This document shows positions 1-7,195 of a stretch of 64,000 nucleotides of DNA, piece by piece. The notes below the pieces were generated by a model. That model saw nothing but the letters and a program-made list of their open reading frames with translations, made no database searches and had not been told where the DNA came from. The stretch lies in NCBI RefSeq assembly GCF_900188005.1, contig NZ_FZNR01000023.1:1-64000 (forward strand). Reading direction: 5' to 3'. The position numbers were made by a program, and so were the translations under genes. How positions within the stretch are numbered: position 1 is the stretch's first letter; every line of letters starts with the position of its first letter. The stretch comes from Actinoplanes regularis (lineage in GTDB: Bacteria; Actinomycetota; Actinomycetes; Mycobacteriales; Micromonosporaceae).

Positions 1-142
1 TCGTGGGCGTATGTCGACGAGCGGATTCTCCGGCCGGACAAATCGAGCCAGGGCACCGCTGCGCCCAAAACAATGTTCCGGAATAGGCAATTGAACACGC
101 GGAAATCCTTGCTGACCATTTTGGAAAGGCATCTCTTTTCAC

Positions 143-1360
143 ATGAAGAAGACGTGGGTTCGTAAGACGCTGAGCGTCGGAATCATGGCTGCCGGAGCCC
201 TCCTGCTGGCCCCGGCGGCTGCCCAGGCCGGGGTCAACCAGGCCTCGTCCACCAGCCTCGACGCCCTGAACGGCCGCCAGTTCGTCGCGCCGGCCACCAT
301 GCCGGTGAACATGAAGGGCGACGCCATCGGGCTGGGCGGGGTCTCCTCCGCGAACGGCGAGGCCGCCCAGGCCGCCGAAGCCGGCCTGTGTGGCATCTAC
401 TGCGGCAGCACCACCTGGGGCCTCAACGGGTACAACGCCTTGCACAACTTTGCCCACGGGGGTGGCTTCACCGGCGTCGGGTACCTGAACGGGCTGCAGC
501 AGGTCGCTCCGCTCGTCGCCCCGATCAGCTCCTGCGGTAGCTCGCTCACCGGGCTGCTGGGCGTGTCCTGCGCGGGCCACGGTGACACCCTCACCAACGT
601 CGTCGTGGTCCACCAGGCGTCGGTCGGCGTGGACAGCAGCTGCGCCGACGCCTGCGTGGACACCCCCCTTGTCAACCCCGACTGCGTGGACGTCGACTGC
701 GCTGCCTTCCCGCCCGCGGTTCCGGTCGTTCCGCCGGTCGGTGGCGTTCCGGTCGGCGGCGTTCCGATCGGTGGTGCCCCGATCGGTGGTGCTCCGATCG
801 GCGGCGTTCCGATCGGCGGTGCCCCGATCGGTGGTGCTCCGATCGGTGGCGCTCCGATCGGTGGCGCTCCGATCGGTGGCGCTCCGATCGGCGGTGCCCC
901 GATCGGTGGCGCTCCGATCGGTGGTGCTCCGATCGGTGGCGGTGCTCCGATCGGTGGCGTCCGGGGCGACCACGGCGGGCACAAGGGCCACAAGCCCGTC
1001 CGCGGTGCCATCAAGGGCGTCAAGGGCTACGGCGGCGTGAAGAACGCCAACCGGGGCCACGTCAAGGGCGTCAAGGGCGGCTACGGCGCCCCGAGCGGCA
1101 ACGTCAAGGGCGTCAAGGGCTACGGCGGCGTCAAGAACGCCAACCGGGGCCACGTCAAGGGCGTCAAGGGCGGCTACGGCGCCCCGGGCGGCAACGTCAA
1201 GGGTGTGCAGGGCAACCAGGGCTACGGCGCCCCGGGCGGCAACGTCAAGGGCGACCGGTACGGCGACGAGACCGGTGGCCGTAACTCGATCGAGAGCATC
1301 TCGACCAGCAGCCTGAGCGGCAGCCTGGGCGGTATGGACCTGCTCGGCAGCCTGGGCTGA
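143..1360 (+). CDS. Secreted Gly/Pro repeat protein, uncharacterised
   Basis: Predicted exported protein of 405 residues and unknown function. Residues 1-29 form a classical signal peptide: a basic KKTWVRK start, a hydrophobic core, then AQA before Gly30. Residues 30-190 are a Cys-containing globular-looking region. Residues 197-272 are fifteen pentapeptides of the (A/V)PIGG type. Residues 291-352 are two 31-residue Gly/Lys repeats with a shortened third copy, and the tail is Ser/Leu/Gly-rich. I see no LPXTG motif or C-terminal membrane anchor, so it is probably released or bound non-covalently. The stretch around MPVNMKGDAIGLGG is faintly reminiscent of chaplins, but the Cys pattern does not clearly fit. 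A surface or matrix role is inference. A GGAAAGG at 123-129 is a rather distant ribosome site. A strong hairpin follows the gene. Confidence 0.8.
   Translation: MKKTWVRKTLSVGIMAAGALLLAPAAAQAGVNQASSTSLDALNGRQFVAPATMPVNMKGDAIGLGGVSSANGEAAQAAEAGLCGIYCGSTTWGLNGYNALHNFAHGGGFTGVGYLNGLQQVAPLVAPISSCGSSLTGLLGVSCAGHGDTLTNVVVVHQASVGVDSSCADACVDTPLVNPDCVDVDCAAFPPAVPVVPPVGGVPVGGVPIGGAPIGGAPIGGVPIGGAPIGGAPIGGAPIGGAPIGGAPIGGAPIGGAPIGGAPIGGGAPIGGVRGDHGGHKGHKPVRGAIKGVKGYGGVKNANRGHVKGVKGGYGAPSGNVKGVKGYGGVKNANRGHVKGVKGGYGAPGGNVKGVQGNQGYGAPGGNVKGDRYGDETGGRNSIESISTSSLSGSLGGMDLLGSLG
731..958 (+). repeat. 15-bp coding tandem repeat, 15 units
   Basis: Fifteen near-identical 15-bp units, each encoding (A/V/P)P(I/V)GG, lie in frame inside the secreted protein; one extra Gly codon sits before the last unit. 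Units differ mostly at third positions (ggt/ggc, gcc/gct), so the copies have either drifted or been homogenised in blocks. This is a likely site of copy-number variation between strains. Confidence 0.9.
1013..1198 (+). repeat. 93-bp coding tandem repeat, 2 units plus partial
   Basis: Two 93-bp units (1013-1105 and 1106-1198) encode a 31-residue Gly/Lys/Tyr repeat beginning KGVKGYGGVKNANRG. They are almost identical at the DNA level. A shortened derivative follows from 1199 to about 1246. The repeat lies in frame in the secreted protein. Confidence 0.85.
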
Positions 1361-1420
1361 TCCCACGCCGGTGGCGTCGTCCCGGGCGCCGTCGGCGGAC
1401 CGGCGTTCCTCCACAGCGCC

Positions 1421-1474
1421 GGCAACGATGAACGGGAGTGCTCGCACACGCGGGTGCTCCCGTTCGTCGTTGCC
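1421..1474. terminator. Hairpin after the secreted repeat protein
   Basis: An 18-bp stem (1421-1438 with 1457-1474) contains a single G-U wobble and an 18-nt loop. It lies 60 bp past the stop codon. There is no T-tract, as is usual for actinobacterial terminators. It also separates this gene from the operator region of the acyl-CoA carboxylase gene. Confidence 0.7.
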
Positions 1475-1497
1475 GCGGATCTTCGTTTGAGATAACC

Positions 1498-1526
1498 TAA
1501 CGCTCGTTAAACCCTAACGAGCGTTA
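1498..1526. promoter_or_regulatory. Double palindromic operator upstream of acyl-CoA carboxylase gene
   Basis: TAACGCTCGTTA (1498-1509) and its exact reverse complement TAACGAGCGTTA (1515-1526) are separated by 5 bp. Each arm is itself a quasi-palindrome TAACG-N2-CGTTA, so the element reads as two tandem operators with centres 17 bp apart. It ends 40 bp before the preferred ATG. The size and symmetry suit a TetR-family dimer pair; that assignment is inference, and no TetR gene lies in the window. Confidence 0.75.
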
Positions 1527-1566
1527 AGCTCGATAGAGGGTTGTGGAACCTGAACTAGGGGGAGCG

Positions 1567-3090
1567 ATGGACGGCGACGCGCTGGCGCAGGTCCGCAAGC
1601 GTGTGCTGGCCGGCGGCGCGGAGCGGTATCACGCCGCGAACGCGGCGAAAGGCAAGCTCTTCGCCCGGGAGCGGGTCGCGCTCCTGGTGGACGACGGTTC
1701 CTTCGTGGAAGACGGCCTCTACGCCAACAGTCTGGCCGAGGGATTGCCGGCCGATGGCGTGATCACCGGAGCCGCCCGGATCGACGGGCGCGACGTGTGC
1801 GTGATGGCCAACGACTCCACGGTCAAGGCCGGTTCATGGGGCGCCCGCACGGTGGAGAAGATCGTCCGGATCATCGAGAAGGCCTACCAACTCGGTGTGC
1901 CGATGGTCTACCTGGTCGACTCGGCCGGCGCCCGGATCACCGACCAGGTGGACCTGTTCCCCGGCCGGCGCGGAGCCGGAAAGATCTTCCACACCCAGGT
2001 CAAGGCGTCCGGCTCCATTCCCCAGGTCTGCGCCCTGTTCGGGCCCTCCGCCGCCGGCGGTGCCTACATTCCGGCCTTCTGCGACGTCGTCGCCATGGTC
2101 GAGGGCAACGCCAGCATGTACCTCGGCTCCGACCGCATGGTCGAGATGGTCACCGGCGAGAAGACCACGCTCGAGGCGATGGGCGGCGCCCGGGTGCACT
2201 GCGCCGAGTCCGGCGTCGGGCACTTCCTCTGCAAGTCCGAGCGCGAGGCGCTCGACGTCGTCCGCACCTACCTGTCCTATCTGCCCACCAACTGGACAGA
2301 GCGTCCGCCTTCGGCGTCCGCGTCCGGTCCGGCCGGCGTCGATCTCGCCGCGCTGGTCCCGGCGAGCGAGCGGCAGGCGTTCGACATGCGGAGGTACGTC
2401 AAGGGCCTGGTCGACGAGAACTCCTACTTCGAGATCCAGGCGCTGTGGGCGCGGGAGCTGACGGTCGGCTTCGCCCGCCTGAACGGCGAGGTGGTCGGTG
2501 TCCTCGGGAACAACTCGATGTTCAAGGGCGGCGTCCTCTTCGTCGACTCGGCCGACAAGGCGAGCCGGTTCGTGCAGCTCTGCGACGCCTTCAACATCCC
2601 GCTGCTGTTCCTGGCCGACGTGCCCGGCTTCATGGTCGGCTCGGCCGTGGAGAAGCAGGGCATCATCCGGCACGGCGCCAAGATGATCACCGCCATCTCC
2701 GAGGCCACGGTGCCGAAGATCTGCGTGGTGGTGCGTAAGGCGTACGGTGCCGGCCTCTATGCGATGGCCGGTCCCGGCTTCGAGCCGGACGCCACCATCG
2801 CGCTGCCCACCGCGAAGATCGCGGTGATGGGTGCCGAGGCCGCGGTCAACGCGGTCTACGCCAACAAGATCGCGGCGATCGAGGACCCGGACGATCGGGC
2901 CGCCTTCATCGCCGAGCGACGCGCCGAGTACGAGCGCGACATCGACATCATGCGCCTGGCCAGCGAGCTCGTCGTGGACGCCGTGGTCGAGCCCGGCGAC
3001 CTGCGGGCCGAGCTGATCCGGCGCTTCGCCGCGGCGCGCGGCAAGGACCGCACGTTCTCCCGCCGGCGACACGGCGTCAATCCGGTCTGA
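1567..3090 (+). CDS. Acyl-CoA carboxylase, beta (carboxyltransferase) subunit
   Basis: Carboxyltransferase subunit of a biotin-dependent acyl-CoA carboxylase (propionyl-, methylcrotonyl- or acetyl-CoA type). About 507 residues, the normal length. Seen: the N-terminal AKGKLFARERV motif, crotonase-like halves with GPSAAGGAYIPAF and later GGVLFVDSADKASRF, LADVPGFMVG and RKAYGAGLYAMAGP, as expected for the CoA and biotin sites. No biotin carboxylase (alpha) gene is adjacent, so the partner must be elsewhere. It is followed 34 bp later by an acyl-CoA dehydrogenase, an arrangement that resembles leucine/isovalerate catabolic clusters, though the substrate is not proven. ATG 1567 is preceded by AGGGGGAG; an in-frame GTG at 1543 is the alternative start. 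Probably controlled by the double operator just upstream. Confidence 0.9.
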   Translation: MDGDALAQVRKRVLAGGAERYHAANAAKGKLFARERVALLVDDGSFVEDGLYANSLAEGLPADGVITGAARIDGRDVCVMANDSTVKAGSWGARTVEKIVRIIEKAYQLGVPMVYLVDSAGARITDQVDLFPGRRGAGKIFHTQVKASGSIPQVCALFGPSAAGGAYIPAFCDVVAMVEGNASMYLGSDRMVEMVTGEKTTLEAMGGARVHCAESGVGHFLCKSEREALDVVRTYLSYLPTNWTERPPSASASGPAGVDLAALVPASERQAFDMRRYVKGLVDENSYFEIQALWARELTVGFARLNGEVVGVLGNNSMFKGGVLFVDSADKASRFVQLCDAFNIPLLFLADVPGFMVGSAVEKQGIIRHGAKMITAISEATVPKICVVVRKAYGAGLYAMAGPGFEPDATIALPTAKIAVMGAEAAVNAVYANKIAAIEDPDDRAAFIAERRAEYERDIDIMRLASELVVDAVVEPGDLRAELIRRFAAARGKDRTFSRRRHGVNPV

Positions 3091-3124
3091 AGCTTTCGTC
3101 CCACGAAAGAAGCGTGTTTCGATC

Positions 3125-4282
3125 ATGGTTGATTTCCGGCTCGGTGACGAGCTCGAGGAGTTGCGCGCGAGCGTCCGGCAGTTTGCCCGCGAGCAGGTGG
3201 CGCCGGTGATCGCCGACCACTACGAGAACAAGACCTTCCCGTACGACGTGGTGCGCCAGATGGGGAAGATGGGCCTCTTCGGTCTGCCTTTCCCGGAGGA
3301 GAGCGGCGGGATGGGCGGCGACTACTTCGCGCTGTGCATCGCGCTGGAGGAACTGGCCCGGGTGGACAGCTCGGTCGCCGTCACCCTGGAGGCCGCGGTC
3401 TCGCTCGGTGCCATGCCGATCTACCGGTACGGCACCCCGGCCCAGCGAGAGCGCTGGCTGCCCGCGTTGCTCAGTGGTGAGGCGCTGGCCGGTTTCGGTC
3501 TCACCGAGCCCGGTTCCGGGTCGGACGCGGCCGGGATCACCACCCGCGCGGTGCTCGACGAGGCGACCGGCGAGTGGGTGATCAACGGGAACAAGGCGTT
3601 CATCACCAACTCCGGCACCGACATCACCTCCCTGGTCACGGTGATGGCCGCGACCGGTACCAACCCGGACGGCAGCCGCGAGCTCTCCACGATCATCGTT
3701 CCGTCGGGCACGCCCGGCTTCACCGTCGCGCCGCAGTACTCCAAGGTCGGCTGGTGTGCGTCGGACACCCACGAGCTCTTCTTCGACGACGTCCGGGTGC
3801 CGGCGGAGAACCTGCTCGGTGTGCGGGGCCGCGGTTTCGCCCAGTTCCTGAGGATCCTCGACGAGGGCCGGATCGCGATCGCCGCGCTCTCCGTCGGTCT
3901 GGCCCAGGGCTGTGTCGACGAGTCGGTGTCGTACGCGAAGCAGCGCGTCGCGTTCGGCCGCCCGATCGGCGACAACCAGGCCGTGCAGTTCCTGATCGCG
4001 GACATGGAGCTGCGTGCCCACCTGGCGCGACTCGGCTACTACGACGCGGCCGCCCGGATGCTCGCCGGCGAGGACTTCAAGCGGTACGCCGCGATCGCCA
4101 AGCTGAACGCCAGCAATGCCGCCATGGAGAACAGCCGGTACGCCACCCAGGTGCACGGCGGCTACGGCTTCATGAACGAGTCGGCGGTCGGCCGCTTCTA
4201 CCGGGACGCCAAGATCCTGGAGGTCGGTGAGGGCACCTCCGAGGTGCAGCGGATGCTGATCGCGCGCGGTCTGGGCCTCTGA
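3125..4282 (+). CDS. Acyl-CoA dehydrogenase
   Basis: FAD enzyme making the alpha,beta double bond in an acyl-CoA and passing electrons to ETF. It has 385 residues, the usual size for short- and branched-chain dehydrogenases. Seen: the N-terminal helical domain, the beta-domain signature GFGLTEPGSGSDAAG, the C-terminal QVHGGYGFMNE, and catalytic-position Glu369 in GEGTSEVQRMLIARG. A Glu in this late position is the general acyl-CoA dehydrogenase arrangement rather than the isovaleryl-specific one. It lies 34 bp downstream of the carboxylase beta gene, so they probably form an operon for catabolism of a branched or short acyl-CoA. The substrate cannot be settled from sequence. Confidence 0.92.
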   Translation: MVDFRLGDELEELRASVRQFAREQVAPVIADHYENKTFPYDVVRQMGKMGLFGLPFPEESGGMGGDYFALCIALEELARVDSSVAVTLEAAVSLGAMPIYRYGTPAQRERWLPALLSGEALAGFGLTEPGSGSDAAGITTRAVLDEATGEWVINGNKAFITNSGTDITSLVTVMAATGTNPDGSRELSTIIVPSGTPGFTVAPQYSKVGWCASDTHELFFDDVRVPAENLLGVRGRGFAQFLRILDEGRIAIAALSVGLAQGCVDESVSYAKQRVAFGRPIGDNQAVQFLIADMELRAHLARLGYYDAAARMLAGEDFKRYAAIAKLNASNAAMENSRYATQVHGGYGFMNESAVGRFYRDAKILEVGEGTSEVQRMLIARGLGL

Positions 4283-4329
4283 TACCGGGAGTCCACTTTC
4301 CGACAAACCGGGCTTTCGGGTTCACCCCG

Positions 4330-4341
4330 ATCGAATTCGAT
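4330..4341. promoter_or_regulatory. Perfect 12-bp palindrome before XRE regulator
   Basis: ATCGAATTCGAT is a perfect palindrome ending 15 bp before the ATG of the HTH regulator. The position suits autoregulation by an XRE-type dimer. That is inference from position only, and a palindrome this short can arise by chance. Confidence 0.35.
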
Positions 4342-4356
4342 GCCTAGTTTCGCAGG

Positions 4357-5648
4357 ATGGCGTCCGATCAGGGCTTCGGTGCCCTGCTGCGCAACCATCG
4401 GCGGCGCGCCGGCCTGACTCAGGAGGAGTTGGCCGACCGCGCCGCCATCGGCGTTCGTACGGTCCGTGACCTCGAGCGCGGCCGCGCCAACCGCCCACAG
4501 CGGATGACCGCCGAGCTGCTGGTCCGCGCCCTCGGCCTGACCGGTTCCGATCGGGACGTGTTCCTGGCCGCCGCCCGGGGCCGGCTCACCCGCGAGACCC
4601 CCTTCCAGCGGGCCGCGCCGAACGACGAGCTGATCGGTCGGGACGCCGACGTCGCCGAGCTGGTCGGCCGCCTCTCCACCGCCGGGTCGCGGGGGACGAC
4701 CCTGGTCGGAGTCCCGGGGTGGGCAAGACGAGCCTCGCCACGGTGGTCGCGCACCGGCTGGCCGGCGCCTATCCGGGCGGGGTGGCCGGCGTCGCGGTGG
4801 CCGACGACTCCACCGCGGATGAGCTGCTCGGCAGCGTGGCGGCCGGGTTCGGGGTGACCCGGCCGCAGGACCTGACCGGCCGGCCGGCCCTGCTCTTCGT
4901 GGACGGGGTGGACCGGGCACCGGCGGCGGTCGGTGCGGCGATGGCTGAGCTGCTGAAACAGGTGCCGCGGTTGCGCTTCCTGGCCACCGGACGGCAGCCG
5001 ACCGGGCTGGCCGAGGAGCGGGTCTGGCCGGTCATCCCGCTCGCGACCCCGCCGGTGACGTTGTCGGCCGGCACGGTCGCGGAGCTGGTGCCGTACCCCG
5101 CGATCGGTCTGCTGCTGGAACGGCTGGGCCGGGTGCGCCGCACTCGCCTGGCGCCGCAGGAGATCGCGCCGCTCGCGGCGCTGGTCCGGCATCTCGGCGG
5201 CCTGCCGCTCGCGATCGAGCTGGCCGCGGCGCGCGGCCGGGTTCTCACCATCCCGGAGATCCTCGGCAGCTATGCCGACCGGTCGCCGCGGGCCGTCGTT
5301 CCGTTGCAGGTCGTGGTGGCCGAGAGCTATCGGTTGCTCGCGCCCGCGGAGCAGCGGGCGCTGCGGTTGCTGGCGATGTTCCGGCATCGCTGGTCGCGAG
5401 CGTCGGCGGAGGCGCTGCTGGACACGTTGGACGGTGAGCTTGCCGACGTGGTGCACCTGCTGGATCGGCTGGTCGCCCTGGGCCTGCTCAGTGTGAGCGG
5501 TGATCATGCCGTCCGGTTCCGGCTGCCGGCCGCCGTGCGGGATTTCGCCGCCGATCAGGCGGCGGCCGAGGGTGAGCTGGAGGACGCCCGGAAGAGGCAT
5601 GCCCGGCTGGGGCCGGACACCGGTTCCGGCTATGGCGTCGTGCCTTAG
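4357..5648 (+). pseudogene. XRE-HTH / NB-ARC ATPase regulator, frameshifted in the P-loop
   Basis: Two overlapping frames form one gene. Frame 1 (4357 on) encodes an XRE helix-turn-helix (GLTQEELADRAAIGVRTVRDLERG) and the start of an NTPase domain up to TTLVGVPG. The rest continues in another frame from about 4718: GKTSLATVVAHRL, Walker B ALLFVDGVD, LATGRQPTGL, GLPLAIELAAARG, then a winged-helix-like part, to 5648. One extra G in the GGGG run at 4716-4719 would restore a perfect P-loop GVPGVGKTS, so a single base is missing. This is either a sequencing or assembly slip in a homopolymer or a real, recent inactivating mutation. Restored length is about 431 residues. The long TPR region usual in this family is absent. 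Upstream ATG 4357 has AGG just before it. Confidence 0.8.
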
Positions 5649-5874
5649 CGGCAGGTCCGGGGCCCGGGCGCGGCGTGCGCAACCGGCGTGATTCGTGCCC
5701 CCCACGCGCGCCGGTCGCCGCTACGCCGCGCCCTTACACGGCGAGAACGAAGACTCCCCCGTAAGCCCCGTACATCGCCTCGATCGCGCCGCATCCCCCA
5801 GGGCCGCAACAGTAGCCCGGCCGCACGTGACGCCCAGGGAATTCGCCCCTTCTGCCGGTGGTTCTGCCGGTCGG

Positions 5875-6381
5875 TCAGGCCGGCGTGTCCGTTTCTGAGC
5901 TTCCGGCGGTGGCGCACGGGTTGACCGCGTCCCGGATCGTCCGGAGCGAGTCGAGCAGATCGTCGAACCGGTCCTGCGGGAGAAGTCCGACATACCACCG
6001 CTGGACCAGCTCGAGGTGCCCGGGCAGGACCTGGGCGAGCCGCTCCTGCCCGACCTCGGTGATCACCGCGTAGGAGCTGCGGCGGTCGCTCGCGCACGCC
6101 TCGCGGCGGACCAGGCCGTTGCGCTCCATCCGGTCCACGACCCGGGTGACACCGCTGGTGGAGAGCGTGGTCTGCCCGGCCAGGTCGGTCATCCGCAGGC
6201 GGTCGCCGGGCGAGCGGGCCAGGCGCATCAGGACTTCGAATTCGACCGGAGAGAGCCGGTGCTCCTCGAACTGTGCGGCGAGGCGGTTCATCAGACCCGT
6301 GTAGGCCTCGGCCAGCAGGCCGACCGCGGTGAGGCGAGGGTCGTCCAGATCGGTGTTCACGGAGTCGACTCTAGCAGGCAC
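5875..6381 (-). CDS. MarR family transcriptional regulator
   Basis: Winged-helix regulator of 168 residues or slightly fewer. Seen: the MarR fold with the recognition region MTDLAGQTTLSTSGVTRVVDRMERNGLVRRE, followed by the wing ACASDRRSSYAVITEVG. Two GTG starts are possible (6381 and 6360); neither has a clear ribosome site, so the N-terminus is uncertain. It is divergent from the yceI-type gene 80 bp away, with a palindrome between them, which suggests it controls that gene and perhaps itself. The ligand is unknown. Confidence 0.9.
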   Translation of the reverse strand: MPARVDSVNTDLDDPRLTAVGLLAEAYTGLMNRLAAQFEEHRLSPVEFEVLMRLARSPGDRLRMTDLAGQTTLSTSGVTRVVDRMERNGLVRREACASDRRSSYAVITEVGQERLAQVLPGHLELVQRWYVGLLPQDRFDDLLDSLRTIRDAVNPCATAGSSETDTPA

Positions 6382-6418
6382 TTGACAAGAGGAATATTGC
6401 GGAGCATATAGTTGCTCC
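6382..6418 (+). promoter_or_regulatory. yceI promoter with overlapping palindrome
   Basis: TTGACA at 6382-6387 is a consensus -35 box. A -10-like CATATA lies at 6405-6410, giving a 17-bp spacer. The -10 falls inside the inverted repeat GGAGCA-tatagt-TGCTCC (6401-6418). A dimeric repressor bound here would block polymerase, and the divergent MarR protein is the obvious candidate. Confidence 0.6.
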
Positions 6419-6461
6419 GTCAGACAAGCATCCCGCTAGAGACTTCGAGAGAGGAACCGTC

Positions 6462-7031
6462 ATGACCGTCAGCACTCGTGAGTTCGAAGGTCTGCAGATC
6501 CCGGCCGCCGGCACCTACGAGCTGGACGCGGCGCACAAGCGGGTCGGCTTTGTCGTGAAGCACCTCATGGTCAGCAAGGTCCGTGGGCAGTTCGCCGAAG
6601 CGTCCGCCACGATCGTCGTCGGGGAGAACCCGCTGGAGTCCTCGGTGACCGCGTCGATCAAGACCGCGAGCGTCGAGACCGGCCAGGTCGACCGCGACAA
6701 CCACCTGCGCACCGGCGACTTCTTCGAGGCCGAGAAGTACCCGACCATGGAGTTCCGCAGCACCGGCATCAAGTCGCACGCCGGCGCCGAGTTCGTCCTC
6801 GACGGTGAGCTCACCATCAAGGGCGTGACCAAGGCGGTCGAGCTCGTCGTCGAGTTCGAGGGTGCCACCACCAGCCCGTATGGTCAGCACCTCTTCGGGT
6901 TCAGCGCGCACACCGAGATCGACCGGGAGGACTGGGGCCTGACCTACAACATGGCCCTGGAGACCGGCGGCGTGATGATCGGCAAGAAGGTCAAGATCGA
7001 GATCGAGGGCGAAGCGATCCTCCAGGCCTGA
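6462..7031 (+). CDS. YceI family lipocalin-like protein
   Basis: A 189-residue YceI-domain protein. Seen: the family pattern YELDAAHKRVGFVVKHLMVSKVRGQF near the start, DRDNHLRTGDFFEAEKYP in the middle and FSAHTEIDREDWGL near the end. YceI proteins form an extended lipocalin-like barrel that binds a long polyisoprenoid or other amphiphile. Unlike the E. coli prototype this copy has no signal peptide, so it should be cytoplasmic, as in many actinobacterial members. GAGAGAGG precedes the ATG. It lies alone in its transcription unit, divergent from a MarR gene and closed by a strong hairpin. Confidence 0.93.
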   Translation: MTVSTREFEGLQIPAAGTYELDAAHKRVGFVVKHLMVSKVRGQFAEASATIVVGENPLESSVTASIKTASVETGQVDRDNHLRTGDFFEAEKYPTMEFRSTGIKSHAGAEFVLDGELTIKGVTKAVELVVEFEGATTSPYGQHLFGFSAHTEIDREDWGLTYNMALETGGVMIGKKVKIEIEGEAILQA

Positions 7032-7052
7032 TCACGGCACCGTCCACAGTCG

Positions 7053-7082
7053 AGGCGCCATCCGGTTCTCCGGGTGGCGCCT
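7053..7082 (+). terminator. Terminator hairpin after yceI-type gene
   Basis: A 13-bp stem (AGGCGCCATCCGG with CCGGGTGGCGCCT, one G-U pair) has a TTCT loop and is followed by TGATT. It lies 22 bp after the stop codon. Confidence 0.8.
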
Positions 7083-7195
7083 TGATTCGTCTAGCGGTAG
7101 CCGCCCGGGGATGGGAAGGTGGACCGACAGTATCCGCTTGTTCACAGCGTGGTGATCGGCGTCCGTTTCGTCTCCGACCGGAACGAGAGGGCACC

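Noticed and set aside
582..1040. Alternative plus-strand frame in the secreted repeat protein
   Set aside because: Off-frame reading of the 15-bp array gives RSV/LRS repeats; no start site or signal peptide.
1834..3126. Long minus-strand open frame antisense to the acyl-CoA carboxylase gene
   Set aside because: High-GC shadow: Asp/Arg/His/Val-rich composition, no domain, fully antisense to a clear gene.
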